A model generated the notes under the pieces. The model saw only the letters and a list, made by a program, of their open reading frames with translations. It was not told the DNA's origin and searched no databases. From Verrucomicrobiota bacterium (GTDB lineage: Bacteria; Verrucomicrobiota; Verrucomicrobiia; Limisphaerales; UBA1319), in the NCBI GenBank assembly GCA_022711435.1, contig JAKLFB010000020.1, forward strand, positions 1 to 64,000: a stretch of 64,000 nt of DNA, in the 5' to 3' direction. How positions within the stretch are numbered: position 1 is the first letter of the stretch; every line of letters begins with the position of its first letter. The translations under genes were made by a program, and so were the position numbers. Of the stretch, positions 25,603-36,010 are shown in pieces.

Positions 25603-28600
25603 TCACGGTGTCAGCCGGGCGCGGTAGAAGCGCTGGGGGACGGTGGCCCAAGTGGGATCGCTAAAATACCACGGGCCACCGCCCAGCACGTTGGTCTGCA
25701 AGGGCAGCCACTGAAGGAGATTCGACGAACCTTCCACCACAACCACCTGGCCGGCAGCGCCACTGACGCTGAACCCGAACACGTTGGACACCACCCCGAA
25801 CTGGCCATCACCCGCCACAATGGACGGCGGGGTCCGCGGCGGAACCACCAGCGTGCTTTCCACAAACCAGCAAGACCCGTTCGGATTTCCGCCGCTTGTG
25901 AAACCGCGCGCCCTGATCGTGCCGCCGTCCGGGAGGAGAATCCCAGCAAGTTGCCAACCACCGGGAATGCGCGTGCCCGCTCCGAGGGACTCCCAAGTGT
26001 TGCCATCACTCGACAGATCGAAGGTGGTCCGCCAGACCTCTGGACTGGTCCCGCCACGCAGCCAGGAGACGATGCCGCCATCGTAACTGAGACTCTGTGT
26101 CGCCAGTTCGCTGTTATCAAGTCGGGCAATCCTGCTGCGCATGTGTCCACCCAACTGGTCGAAAACCCCGGTCACCAAGATTCTTCCGTCCGCCTGTACC
26201 GCTAAACAACTCGGGCCGCCATTTGCCAGCAGATTGAATGTTGTGTCCAGCGTGCCGTCTGGGTTCAGGCGGCCAAGGTAGTCGCGCCTCTGGCCGCCTA
26301 AAGTGGTGAAAACACCGCCCGCCACAATCTTGCCGTCGGCTTGCAGAGCTAGGGTGCTGACACCAGCGTTCGCACCCGGATTGAAGGCCGTGTCCAGTGT
26401 CCCGTCTGGATTGAGCCGACCTAGGTGGTTGCGCGCTTGACCGGCCAGCGTGGTGAATGCCCCGCCCACCAAGATTCTTCCGTCCGGCTGTACCGCCAGG
26501 CAATACACAGTGCCATTCACCCCCGGATTGAAACCGATGTCCAGCGTGCCGTTCGGGTTCAATCGGCCCAAAAAGTTACGCAACTGCCCGCCCAGCACGA
26601 TCATATTACCACCCACCAAGATTTTTCCGTCCGGCTGTACCGCCATACAATACACAGGGTCATTCGTCCCCGGATTGAACCCGGTGTCCAACGTACCGTC
26701 GGGATTCAGCCGACCTAGGCGGTTGCGCGCTTGACCGGCCAGCGTGGTGAATGCACCGCCCAGCAAGATTCCTCCGTCCGGCTGTACCGCCAGGCAATAC
26801 ACAGAGTCATTCGCCGCCGGATTGAACCCGGTGTCCAACGTACCGTCGGGATTCAGCCGACCTAGGCGGTTGCGCGCTTGACCGGCCAACGTGGTGAATG
26901 CCCCGCCCACCAAGATTCTTCCGTCCGGCTGTACCGCCAGGCAATACACAGAGTCATTCGCCCCCGGATTGAACCCGGTGTCCAACGTGCCGTCGGGATT
27001 CAGGCGGGCCAAGTTGTTACACGTCTGTCCGGCCAGACTGGCGAAATATCCACCCACTAGTATCTTCCCGTCCGGCTGGTCTGCAACGCATGAGACCATT
27101 CCATCTACACCGGGGTCGAAAGTGGAATCGACTCTGACCGCCAGGGAGACTCTTGCCTCCCGGCTGGTCGCACTGCCGTAAGCGTTAGTCACGGCGCAGA
27201 AGTAGGAGCCGATATTGCTAATCTGCGCATCAGTAATGGTGAGGGTTGCGGCTTGAGCGTGCGGGAGCGGGTTGCCATTGTGGAACCACTGGTAGGCCAA
27301 CGGTTCAGTCCCGGTCGCGCCCACCACCAGATGAACCGGGGCGTTGGAGGCCACCTGATCCTGAGGCTGCTGGTAAATCGCGGGCGGTCCGACCAGGGAC
27401 AGCGCCGCTACGGCACTGGTAATCGCACCAAAGGCATTGGTCACCACCACGTCATAATTGCCCACCGCCGCTGCCCCAACATTGGAAATCACGAGCGACG
27501 AGTTCGTCTGCCCAGCCAACGCCACGCCATTGAACCGCCATTGATAGGCAAGTGGTTTTCCGCCCACTGCCCGGGCGGCGAAAAAGACGGGCGCTCCCAC
27601 CATAGAAGATTGACTTGCCGGTTGTTGTATCCAGAGTGGCGGTCTGACTTGCATCAAGGCGAGACTGTGGTACCCACCCGCCGCAACGCGCACGACATGA
27701 GACAGGCCTGGTGGGACTTGTACACGGCCAAAACCCCAGCCACCCCAACAAACGACGGTGCCATCTGACTTAAGGGCCATGCTGTGGAAGGAGCCGGCGG
27801 AAACTTGCGCAACATTGCTCAGTCCAGCGGGAACATTGCACTGCCCTTCGGCATTCTTGCCCCAGCAGTACACCTTGCCATCACCGGTTAAGGCCATGCA
27901 GTGATCACCGCCGGCCGAGACGCGCACAACATTTGTCAGACCTGCCGGAACGTTAAGAGACCCCTGTGAAGCGCGGCCCCAGACGACTACGGTGCCATTG
28001 GACTTGAGGGCAATGCTGTTGGCGTAGCCTGCGGCGACGAAAGCGACAGCCCGTAATCCCGCCGGAGGCGTCGCTTGGCCCTCGGCATTGTATCCCCAAG
28101 CGACAACCGTTCCATCCGCTCTAAGTGCAAGGGCGTGTCCCCAACCGCCCGCGGAGATTTGGATCACGTTCGTGAGGCCCGATGGCAGATTCATGACGCC
28201 GTTTTCGTTCTTGCCCCAGCCAACGATCTGGCCATCAGATCGGAGCGCCAAGGCAAACGATCCTGACGCCGAAAACTGGACTACGTTGCTGAGGTTAGCG
28301 GGGGGCGCGGTTCGCCCGTCTGCAGGATTGCCCCACCCGTACAGCAAACCATCGCCTCGCAGGCCAACGCTGAAATCCCACCCGGCGTCCAGTTCGACAA
28401 TGCCTAGTGAGTCCGGCGGTGAACTCCATTGTCCGTGGTTAGGCCAGTTCACAAAAGGCTCATCAGAATCGCCCCAACCGAACACACGAGAGAGCGTCCA
28501 TGGATCCAGCATCGCCTCCGCGCTCACCGCTTGGCCCATCACGTTGCTGAACGTTACTTGGTAGTACCCGAGGTGTTGGGGTTGAAAGTCTGCGATCGAG

Positions 28601-30798
28601 TAACTGGACCCCGTAGCTCCCGGCAGGTTTGTCCCATTCAGCGACCACTGGTAGGTCAACGGTTGGCTTCCGGTCGCGGCGACGGTGAAGGTCACGGGCT
28701 TGCCGTAGCTCTGAAATTGATCCTGGGGCTGCTGGGTGATCACCGGCGGCCCACCGAGAGGCAGCAATCGTTCACACGTCGGCTGAACGAAAAGTGTGAA
28801 TCGGTTGCTGACCACCAGTCGAAGCATGTAATCGCCTGTGGGCAGTTGCCGCTGGTGAGGCCAGTCAAAAGCCAGTTCATTGGTCAGGTTCTGGCGGCCG
28901 TTGGCCAGGGGCAGCCACATGGCATCGGCCGCCGCCCGGTATTCCAGCCACCAGGCGAAATCGTCGGGATCGGCGTCCGTGTCCAGCGCCGTCACCCGGA
29001 TGGGCAGGGTCGGCGCGTTGCCGAGGTCGTAGCCGTTGGTCGGGAAATGAATCCAGGCGGCCGGCTGGTTGACGTTGTATGAGATCAGGCAGGTGTGCAG
29101 GCTGGTTTGCACGTTGCCCACCACGTCGGTCGCCCGCGTGTGCAGCGTGTAGGTCAGGCCGGAAGAGGGGGCGTTGAAGACATGGCGCCAGAGGTTCGAG
29201 CCGAGCCACGTGGCCGGTTGCCACGCCTGATTGTTCACCCGCACCTGCACGTCGTTCACCCCGCTGCGGGGGTCGTCCGCTTGGATCAGGCAATCCACCG
29301 GCATCCGGTTCACGAATACCTGCCCGTCCGGGTCCACAAAGCGCGCGGCGGGTGGGGCGTTGTCCACCGTCAGGGGATTGCTCACCTGCCAGGGCGAGAG
29401 ATTGCCGGCGGCGTCCCGCAGACGAAGCTCGAGCCGGACGGTCGCGGTGCCGGTGGCGGGCAGCGTGGCGTGGCCGGCAATGGCCCCGGACACGATGTTG
29501 ACGCTCAGGTTTGTGGTCACGTCCTGCAGCGCTTCCTCGGCCGGGCCGATCAGGAACGCGGCGTCGACGACTGTGCCCGGCTCGCCGGTGCCGGTGAAGG
29601 TGAGGACATCCCCGTTCTTGCAGAACGGGCCATAGCCGGCGGGCGCGGCCAGCACCACCAGCGGCGCCGGCGGTGCCGTGTTGTCTACCCACACGGTTCG
29701 ATACACGAACACCGAACTGAGATCCTGTTGATAGGCTCGGATGCGCAGGGTGTATTGCCCGTCCGCCAGCCAGGTGGTGTCCCACCCGCTCCAACCCGCC
29801 GGCAGCAACGAGGCATTGGCCACCGATTCCGCCCCGGTCGCAAACCGGAGGGGAATGTATTCAGCGTCGGACAAAGGCCAATACCCGGCGGCAAACTCGA
29901 GGGTCCAGCTTTGCAGGGTGCTTGCCTGGACCGTCCCGATCAGGGGCGCCACCTCTCGCACCAAGGCTGCTTCGACCGGCGAGAAAATGCCCGCCTTCAA
30001 CACGCTGGACCGCACTGGTCCGACCACCTCGCTGGGCGTGGCATGCACTGTGTCCAGCGCCGTGACCTTGTAATAGTAATCCAGCCCGTCCACCGGCGCC
30101 GGCCCGCTGGCCGGGTCATTGGTGAAGGCTTGTGCGCCCGGCGGCAAGAGCGCCACCCGAACAAACGGTTCCTCCGCCGCCTCGGCCCGCAAGACCTCAT
30201 AGCCGGTGACATCGTTGGCCCCCGCCCCATCATCCGCCGACTTCACCCAGGATAACGTGATGCTCCCCCCGTCATCGAGCGGCGTATCCACTGCCCGCAA
30301 CTGCGTCACCGCCGCCGGCGGCGCCGGGTCTGCCACCACAATCGCCCCGTTCCGAAACGTCGTGACCACACTGCCCGATCCCGAGTAGAGCTGGGCCATT
30401 GCAAACACCACCGCACTCGTGCTTCCAATGCTGGCACTCTCCAAAATGCGAAAGTCCAACTCCGCCAGCACCCCCGGCCCGTTGGCCGACCCCAGCCCCA
30501 GCATCGACACAATCAATCGTCCCGGCGTGTTCGTGTTCGCTGCCAGCAGCCAGCCGGCTGTCAACTCGCCCAGCCGCACCCCTTCCACCCGCGCCACCGC
30601 CGCGTCATACTCGATCGTGAAATCGGCCGCGTTTACGCTGCTGGTGCTCACCAGCGACAACGGTGCCGTCAGCCGCGTCCCCGGCACGTTCTCCAGCAGG
30701 GGCAACATCACCTCGGCGGCGAAGCCGCAGGCGGCAACCGTGGTCACCAAGATGCAAGATGCCAGCGACCGAGGGATCAGGAGGGAATGTGCTTTCAT
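25603..30798 (-). CDS. Giant secreted cohesin-like/Ig/RCC1/delta-60 repeat protein
   Basis: Exported protein of 1731 residues. Signal peptide at 1-28 (SLASCILVTTVAACGFA). A cohesin-like beta-sandwich follows at about 30-155 (VNAADFTIEYDAAVARVEG, ANGPGVLAELDFRIL). FN3/Ig-like domains fill the region to about 760. Six or more RCC1-type blades cover about 770-1050, each like HALALRADGTVVAWGYNAEG. Two Ig-like domains follow (PPLWIQQPASQSSMVG, PPAIYQQPQDQVAS). Seven delta-60 repeats of 49 residues then occur (VQPDGRILVGGAFTTLAGQA, LGRLNPDGTLDT), and the protein ends in the ...QRFYRARLTP domain. No catalytic motif; likely an adhesion or extracellular scaffold protein. The divergent neighbour 75 nt away begins with a dockerin-like motif, a possible partner. 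Confidence 0.85.
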   Translation of the reverse strand: MKAHSLLIPRSLASCILVTTVAACGFAAEVMLPLLENVPGTRLTAPLSLVSTSSVNAADFTIEYDAAVARVEGVRLGELTAGWLLAANTNTPGRLIVSMLGLGSANGPGVLAELDFRILESASIGSTSAVVFAMAQLYSGSGSVVTTFRNGAIVVADPAPPAAVTQLRAVDTPLDDGGSITLSWVKSADDGAGANDVTGYEVLRAEAAEEPFVRVALLPPGAQAFTNDPASGPAPVDGLDYYYKVTALDTVHATPSEVVGPVRSSVLKAGIFSPVEAALVREVAPLIGTVQASTLQSWTLEFAAGYWPLSDAEYIPLRFATGAESVANASLLPAGWSGWDTTWLADGQYTLRIRAYQQDLSSVFVYRTVWVDNTAPPAPLVVLAAPAGYGPFCKNGDVLTFTGTGEPGTVVDAAFLIGPAEEALQDVTTNLSVNIVSGAIAGHATLPATGTATVRLELRLRDAAGNLSPWQVSNPLTVDNAPPAARFVDPDGQVFVNRMPVDCLIQADDPRSGVNDVQVRVNNQAWQPATWLGSNLWRHVFNAPSSGLTYTLHTRATDVVGNVQTSLHTCLISYNVNQPAAWIHFPTNGYDLGNAPTLPIRVTALDTDADPDDFAWWLEYRAAADAMWLPLANGRQNLTNELAFDWPHQRQLPTGDYMLRLVVSNRFTLFVQPTCERLLPLGGPPVITQQPQDQFQSYGKPVTFTVAATGSQPLTYQWSLNGTNLPGATGSSYSIADFQPQHLGYYQVTFSNVMGQAVSAEAMLDPWTLSRVFGWGDSDEPFVNWPNHGQWSSPPDSLGIVELDAGWDFSVGLRGDGLLYGWGNPADGRTAPPANLSNVVQFSASGSFALALRSDGQIVGWGKNENGVMNLPSGLTNVIQISAGGWGHALALRADGTVVAWGYNAEGQATPPAGLRAVAFVAAGYANSIALKSNGTVVVWGRASQGSLNVPAGLTNVVRVSAGGDHCMALTGDGKVYCWGKNAEGQCNVPAGLSNVAQVSAGSFHSMALKSDGTVVCWGGWGFGRVQVPPGLSHVVRVAAGGYHSLALMQVRPPLWIQQPASQSSMVGAPVFFAARAVGGKPLAYQWRFNGVALAGQTNSSLVISNVGAAAVGNYDVVVTNAFGAITSAVAALSLVGPPAIYQQPQDQVASNAPVHLVVGATGTEPLAYQWFHNGNPLPHAQAATLTITDAQISNIGSYFCAVTNAYGSATSREARVSLAVRVDSTFDPGVDGMVSCVADQPDGKILVGGYFASLAGQTCNNLARLNPDGTLDTGFNPGANDSVYCLAVQPDGRILVGGAFTTLAGQARNRLGRLNPDGTLDTGFNPAANDSVYCLAVQPDGGILLGGAFTTLAGQARNRLGRLNPDGTLDTGFNPGTNDPVYCMAVQPDGKILVGGNMIVLGGQLRNFLGRLNPNGTLDIGFNPGVNGTVYCLAVQPDGRILVGGAFTTLAGQARNHLGRLNPDGTLDTAFNPGANAGVSTLALQADGKIVAGGVFTTLGGQRRDYLGRLNPDGTLDTTFNLLANGGPSCLAVQADGRILVTGVFDQLGGHMRSRIARLDNSELATQSLSYDGGIVSWLRGGTSPEVWRTTFDLSSDGNTWESLGAGTRIPGGWQLAGILLPDGGTIRARGFTSGGNPNGSCWFVESTLVVPPRTPPSIVAGDGQFGVVSNVFGFSVSGAAGQVVVVEGSSNLLQWLPLQTNVLGGGPWYFSDPTWATVPQRFYRARLTP

Positions 30799-30873
30799 GC
30801 GCGAGCTGTGATTCCAGAGCTTTGACTTGCAGAAGACTGACTAAACGGAAGCGGCAGTTCAAGGTGTTTTATT

Positions 30874-33800
30874 GTGGCTTCGCGATTTGAAGGCCCGTAT
30901 TCTCCCGCCATGCATACCAGCGGTCTTTGCATAAGGCGCCTCGACAAACCCCACTGCCTCCCCCCTCCGCTGCCAAGACCTGATTCTCGTCCTCATCGAC
31001 GGACTTGTAGCAGCCTCCTGAAGTTGAAGGAAGCAACAGCGAAGACCCAGCCGCCCCGCGGGGGAACCCAGAGGTCAGGCCCGAGATCCGGGTTGAATTC
31101 TTTCGGTTTCGATCGCACCGACAGTTCTTCCCGCAAGTATTCACAAAGTCCACCGCGGCTCTGGCTGGTGTTGCTGATGATCGTGTTGTTGTTCGCCGCC
31201 GGGCCGGTGGTGAGTTCAGCCCTTGCCCAGCCAGCGGTTGCCCACGATGTCAACGGCGACGGCGTGATTGACATGCTCGACGCAATCAAGGCGCTGAACC
31301 TCGCCGCCCGGGTCGAATCGCCCGGCACGCGGGCCCAGGCGCTTGCTGCGGATTACGACGGCAACGGACAGATCAGCTCCTTCGATGTGCTCAGCATCCT
31401 CCGCATGCATGTGGGCATCTATCCCAAGTTGACCGTTTCCGCCTCGCAGGTCCACGGCGTCGCCCCGCTGGAAGTGGCGTTTGCCGCCAACGTCACGGGC
31501 GGCGAGCCACCCCACGTCGTCGAGTGGGATTTTGCCGGTGACGGCGATTTCGATGCTCAGGGCGAGAACGTGCAGCGTGTGTTCGCGACCGACGCCGTGT
31601 ACCAGGTCACGGCCAGGGTCGCCGACCATGCCGGTCACACAACCCGTATCACGCTGCCGATCACCGTGCATTCTGTCGCGCCTGCCGCGGTGGAGGACAT
31701 TACCGTGAACGTGGGTGATAGTTTCGCGCACCTGTCATGGCTGGACGCGCGGTTTGCCGATGACGAGTTGTTGGGCTACAACCTGTACAGGGCCGAACCG
31801 GGCGATCCCGAATTCCGCCGGCTCAACGTGGCGCCGCTGCAACACCATTACTGGGATCGCAGCCTCGAAAACGGTGTCCCGTACACTTACCGCCTCCTGG
31901 CCCTCGGGCTCAATGGCCTGGAAGGACCGCCTTCCGACGATCTGGTGGCGATCCCCGGAGCCACGTTGCAGGCGGTTCGCCTGATCTCCGCCGTTCCGGG
32001 CGACGGCCAAGTCCGACTAACATGGGAAGCCGTAGCTGGCGCGACCGGCTACCGGATCTATCGGTATCCCGGCAGCGCCGTCCGATTCGCGGAGACTTTA
32101 GCGACCGGGGCGGTTGACGATCTCAGTTATCTCGATTCCACGCCCGCCAACGGGACCCTCTTCAGCTATCGCGTCGAGGCTATCGACGCCCTGGGCCGTA
32201 ATGGCGGAAGCGCGAACAGTATGCGCGTCGCGGCCTACGGCGCAGCGGACCGCGACCGCGATGGACTCCCGGACGATTGGGAACATGCCTGGGGCACAGA
32301 CGAGATGACGGATGACGCGGATCTGGATCCGGACAGCGACACACTCACCCACCGCGACGAGTTTGCCGCCCGCACGGACCCCTTCGATTTCGACACGGAT
32401 GACGACGGATTAACCGACGGCGCCGAGACCGCTCAGGGCGCCGACCCGCTCCGGTCGGATAGCGACGGCGGCGGAGAAGGCGACGGACTCGAGGTTTCCG
32501 CCGGCACCTCTCCTGCGGATCCCCACGATGACGCCCTCCGACCGCCCACCTTGTTGGCCGCCGACCTGGACGGTGAGACGATCGAGTTGACCTGGATGGC
32601 GGCGGATTCCCCGCACGTCGAAGGCTACCACGTGTACGCCGACCGGTTGGACGGTCTGGGCTTTGTGCGACTGAATTCATCCTTGTTGACGGCATGCCGC
32701 TTGGGGGGGATCGAACCGACGGATGGCCACCCGATCAAGTTCGTGGTCACCAGCCTTCGCGCCGGTCAGGAAAGCCGCTTCAGTCGCTCGCTTGCGCTGC
32801 TGGCGCGGCGGGTCGAGGGCGGTACCGGGGCTGACCTCGAGTTCTTCGGCGACAGGCTCACCGTGCCGCCGGCGTCGTTCACCGGCACCCGTTGGCTGGC
32901 GCTGGCCGAATGCCCAGAGCCATCCCCACTCGCCGCCTCCGGTCGCATCTTGTCGTTGCTCCCGCATGGCGCGGTGTTCGACGCGCCGGTGATCTTGCGC
33001 CGCCCGCTGGCCTTGCCGGAAGGCGCCGAAGACTTGATCGGGCACCTGCGCTTCGCCTACGCCGCCGGGGAGTGGACCTCGACGACAGCCACCGCGCAGC
33101 CGGAGACGGGTTCTGTGCTGCGCATCGAGACCGATCACTTCTCCGCGTGGTACCTCCACACCACCGAAGAGAAAGAACTCGAGAAGGCGGAACTGAGGCA
33201 GAAAGACGGGACCCTGAACCTGACCATCAAGGCTTGGGGCGGTATTCCAGCGGACAGCACCGGGGCGAAGTACCTCGAACACTTGTCGCGCGGATTCTCG
33301 GCGTTGCAGTGGCTCCAGGACATCGCCACGGCGAATAGCGAGACGGTGCTGGAACAAATCGCGCAGGGCGGCTTCGTCGTCGATTACATAAAACTCTACA
33401 ACTTGCTTTATCGGAAGTGCATCGACACTCGCTGCTTCAAGGTGCAAGTCGGTTCGCGCACGTTCTACATCACCCAGGAAATCACCTTCGAGACGCCCAC
33501 AACAGTCGCGGGCGGCGCGGAGTTCGACCAACGGCAGAACACCATCCGCGTCAAGACCACCGTGCAGGAGCGCCGCGACGGCGACACGCCCGTGGTCTAC
33601 CACAACGAGCAGGATATCAAGAAGGGCGATCTGACTTGGGAACGGTTCCTCAGCGCTGGCCTGGATGCCTACCAGGAATTCACCGTGCCCTTCGATATCG
33701 AGGGGCTCGGTCTCGAACCCGGCGACCGCGTTTCCGCCAAGGTCACCTGGACGGACGGCCGGAACGTGTCGCGCAAGGACGAAACGGAGATCCGACCCTG

Positions 33801-35178
33801 GCCTCTCGGCCCGACGCTGACCGGCGTTGCCCCCCCCTCGGAGGCGCGCCAGGATGTTGAGTACGCGCTGGAGTTGAAGTCGCTGTTCACACCGGCCGAC
33901 GGTAAACATCACCGGGACTACACCGTCACGGTAGAGGCCGGGCCTTTCAAATATCGCTATCCACAACCGATCCGGGGTGACCAGTGGATTCGCTGGACCC
34001 CGGTGGACTGGTGGGATTCCGTCGCTACCGACATTGCCCATTACGACCAAGGGCTCTTTCCAGGTTGGGACGAATTGCTCCGAGGACGTGGCCTGCACCG
34101 GCGGCGTCCCCTGCTGTGCATCGCCGACGCGGAGAGAAACAGCCGGCAAATCGAATGGGATCTTCGGGTCATCAACCGGCCAGATCCGCCGACTCTGGAC
34201 TTCCGCACGCCGACCAGCAGCAATACCAATCGGATTGCGGTGTATCGCACCCGCCCTGTGAATCTCAAAGCCAACTTCATCGATTTCGACCTCTGGCCCG
34301 AAGCACCCGAGTTGCTCTCTGGCCAGACGTACGAAAACGGAGTCAGCGTCTTTTGGGATACCCTCATTCTCGGGACGCTCTCCAACCATAAGGTCGAACA
34401 CGATCGCGCTACGGGCCAGATCGTCGTTGAGGCGACCTATACAGCTCCAGACATGCCAATCAACGAGGATCTCTGGGTCGCGCTGCATGATCCAGAGAAT
34501 AATGAAGTCGTGCGGGCGGATTTCTTCCTGGCTGTCTTGACGCCGCCTCCGCCCGCACTGAGCATTTCGGGACCGGGTTCGCTTTACACTGGGCAGAGCG
34601 GCACGTTCTACGCAACGGTATCCGACCCGGAAAGCTGGAAGGCCTACTCGACCGCCAGTTTCAACTGGTCGGGCGCGTCGCGAGGCAGCTATTCCTCATC
34701 GAGCAAGCAATGCTCGGCCAGCTTCAGCCGCAGCAGTGCTGGCGCCTACACCGTCGCCTGCACGGTTACCGACCAGTTCGGCCAAACGGCCAGCGCTTCG
34801 CGGACGGTGTCAGTTGTCGATACGCCACCGCCTCCGCCGCCGGAGGGTAGTGGTGCCGGCAACGTCACCGTTAGCAGTCAGTTGGTCACCATCCGGGTAT
34901 GGGACAACGCCGCTGAGGACGGCGACATCATTGACCTGTACGTCAACGGCGCGAAGAGGCTCGGTAACCACACCCTGACCAAGTCCGGCACGAGCATCGA
35001 AGTCTGGCTTAATCGCGGGCATAACACCCTCAAGATCGTGGCGCTTAACGTGGGAACAGACCCGCCGAACACCGCTTCGGTCTCGATCAGTAACGTGACG
35101 AACGGCCCCTCAAATCAGACTTGGAATGCCTATCAGGGGGCATACGCTCAGTGTACGATTACCTTTCCATTCTATTGA
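30874..35178 (+). CDS. Secreted dockerin-like/PKD/FN3/TSP3-repeat protein
   Basis: Large exported protein, up to 1434 residues. The start is uncertain: the frame opens with GTG at 30874, but the hydrophobic export segment (LWLVLLMIVLLFAAGP, cut near SSALA) lies at residues about 95-116, so the true start is probably nearer to 31.1 kb. After it comes a dockerin-type pair of Ca loops (DVNGDGVIDMLDAIKALNLA and DYDGNGQISSFDVLSILRMH), a PKD domain (EWDFAGDGDFDAQGENV), two FN3 domains, and a thrombospondin type 3-like stretch (DRDRDGLPDDWEHAWGTDE; DTDDDGLTDGAETAQGAD). The remaining 700 residues include a ZU5-like part (ETDHFSAWYLH) and Ser/Thr-rich Ig-like domains. Divergent from the cohesin-like protein. 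Confidence 0.8.
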   Translation: MASRFEGPYSPAMHTSGLCIRRLDKPHCLPPPLPRPDSRPHRRTCSSLLKLKEATAKTQPPRGGTQRSGPRSGLNSFGFDRTDSSSRKYSQSPPRLWLVLLMIVLLFAAGPVVSSALAQPAVAHDVNGDGVIDMLDAIKALNLAARVESPGTRAQALAADYDGNGQISSFDVLSILRMHVGIYPKLTVSASQVHGVAPLEVAFAANVTGGEPPHVVEWDFAGDGDFDAQGENVQRVFATDAVYQVTARVADHAGHTTRITLPITVHSVAPAAVEDITVNVGDSFAHLSWLDARFADDELLGYNLYRAEPGDPEFRRLNVAPLQHHYWDRSLENGVPYTYRLLALGLNGLEGPPSDDLVAIPGATLQAVRLISAVPGDGQVRLTWEAVAGATGYRIYRYPGSAVRFAETLATGAVDDLSYLDSTPANGTLFSYRVEAIDALGRNGGSANSMRVAAYGAADRDRDGLPDDWEHAWGTDEMTDDADLDPDSDTLTHRDEFAARTDPFDFDTDDDGLTDGAETAQGADPLRSDSDGGGEGDGLEVSAGTSPADPHDDALRPPTLLAADLDGETIELTWMAADSPHVEGYHVYADRLDGLGFVRLNSSLLTACRLGGIEPTDGHPIKFVVTSLRAGQESRFSRSLALLARRVEGGTGADLEFFGDRLTVPPASFTGTRWLALAECPEPSPLAASGRILSLLPHGAVFDAPVILRRPLALPEGAEDLIGHLRFAYAAGEWTSTTATAQPETGSVLRIETDHFSAWYLHTTEEKELEKAELRQKDGTLNLTIKAWGGIPADSTGAKYLEHLSRGFSALQWLQDIATANSETVLEQIAQGGFVVDYIKLYNLLYRKCIDTRCFKVQVGSRTFYITQEITFETPTTVAGGAEFDQRQNTIRVKTTVQERRDGDTPVVYHNEQDIKKGDLTWERFLSAGLDAYQEFTVPFDIEGLGLEPGDRVSAKVTWTDGRNVSRKDETEIRPWPLGPTLTGVAPPSEARQDVEYALELKSLFTPADGKHHRDYTVTVEAGPFKYRYPQPIRGDQWIRWTPVDWWDSVATDIAHYDQGLFPGWDELLRGRGLHRRRPLLCIADAERNSRQIEWDLRVINRPDPPTLDFRTPTSSNTNRIAVYRTRPVNLKANFIDFDLWPEAPELLSGQTYENGVSVFWDTLILGTLSNHKVEHDRATGQIVVEATYTAPDMPINEDLWVALHDPENNEVVRADFFLAVLTPPPPALSISGPGSLYTGQSGTFYATVSDPESWKAYSTASFNWSGASRGSYSSSSKQCSASFSRSSAGAYTVACTVTDQFGQTASASRTVSVVDTPPPPPPEGSGAGNVTVSSQLVTIRVWDNAAEDGDIIDLYVNGAKRLGNHTLTKSGTSIEVWLNRGHNTLKIVALNVGTDPPNTASVSISNVTNGPSNQTWNAYQGAYAQCTITFPFY

Positions 35179-35310
35179 GACCCTTCTATTGAGACCCATG
35201 CACCGAGGCGAATCATGTAGCAGGCGGTGGCGGCGAGACGGCGAGCTGGGCCAAGTTAGTGGGGTGGAGCAACCAAGACGGCTTAGTGCTCTGGGGTTTG
35301 GCACTTCCCT

Positions 35311-35481
35311 GTGATCAGCTCGCAGCTTCGACTCGAGCCGGTTGTTGCCCGATTCCACCGCCAGCACGGCGCAATCGCCCTTCCATGCGAGTGGCGGAAA
35401 GATCCCGAGGCGTATGAAGAGGCTCGAGCGCGGCTGGCGGTGACCATCGCCGCCGCCCCGAACGCGCCGGGACGAAAGTAA
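35311..35481 (+). CDS. Possible 56-aa hypothetical protein or gene remnant
   Basis: GTG-initiated frame ending in TAA, reading VISSQLRLEPVVARFHRQHG and ending PNAPGRK. Composition looks protein-like (acidic/basic helix WRKDPEAYEEARARL) rather than repeat-derived, but I recognise no family. Flanked by repeat DNA downstream. May be the 3' end of a lost gene. Confidence 0.2.
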   Translation: MISSQLRLEPVVARFHRQHGAIALPCEWRKDPEAYEEARARLAVTIAAAPNAPGRK

Positions 35482-35599
35482 CCGACGCCTGCACCGGCTC
35501 TGGCCGCGATGCCTGCCGGGCGGCCGCGGGATTCAAGCCCCGAGTGAGATGCGCCACCGAGCAGGAGACGGAATGGCGAATGATGGAATGATGAACGGG

Positions 35600-36010
35600 C
35601 CGACTCCCTCCCCCCGCGAGATCGAGCGGAGGGCGCAGGGAGAGGGGATTGTTCCAACGACCGCCTCTCCCCGGCCCTCCCCTCCACTGCCGCGGAGGGA
35701 GAAGACAATCGGCTAACGGGGTGCAAGTGACCTACCACGCTGCCTGGAAGCGGTTGCCCAGCACGCCGGTTGGTAGCCGTTGCCCATCACGTCGTCTGAA
35801 AGCGGTCGCCCGGCACGCCGTCTGGAAGCGATTGTCGAGCGTGCTGCTTGGCTACCCGGCGTGCCGCCACTTCCTCGTCACTGGGAAGCCTTGTCCTCTT
35901 TCCCTCCCCCCGCGAGGGACGAGCGGGGGGAGGGCGCAGGGAGAGGGGATTGTTCCAACGTCCGCCTCTCCCCGGCCCTCCCCTCCACTGCCGCGGAGGG
36001 GAGGGAGAAG
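35600..36010 (+). repeat. Long dispersed intergenic repeat, copy B
   Basis: Counterpart of 24740-25140, with the same order of blocks plus an additional copy of the CTCCCTCCCCCCGCGAGGGACG and GGGGATTGTTCCAACG elements at the 3' side. Non-coding; it fills the gap ahead of the DFG-module genes. Between 35179 and 36176 I see no well-supported gene. Confidence 0.8.

Noticed and set aside
25386..25664. 92-codon frame beginning at a GTG
   Set aside because: Extends into the 3' end of the convergent large gene, has no family signature and no ribosome site.
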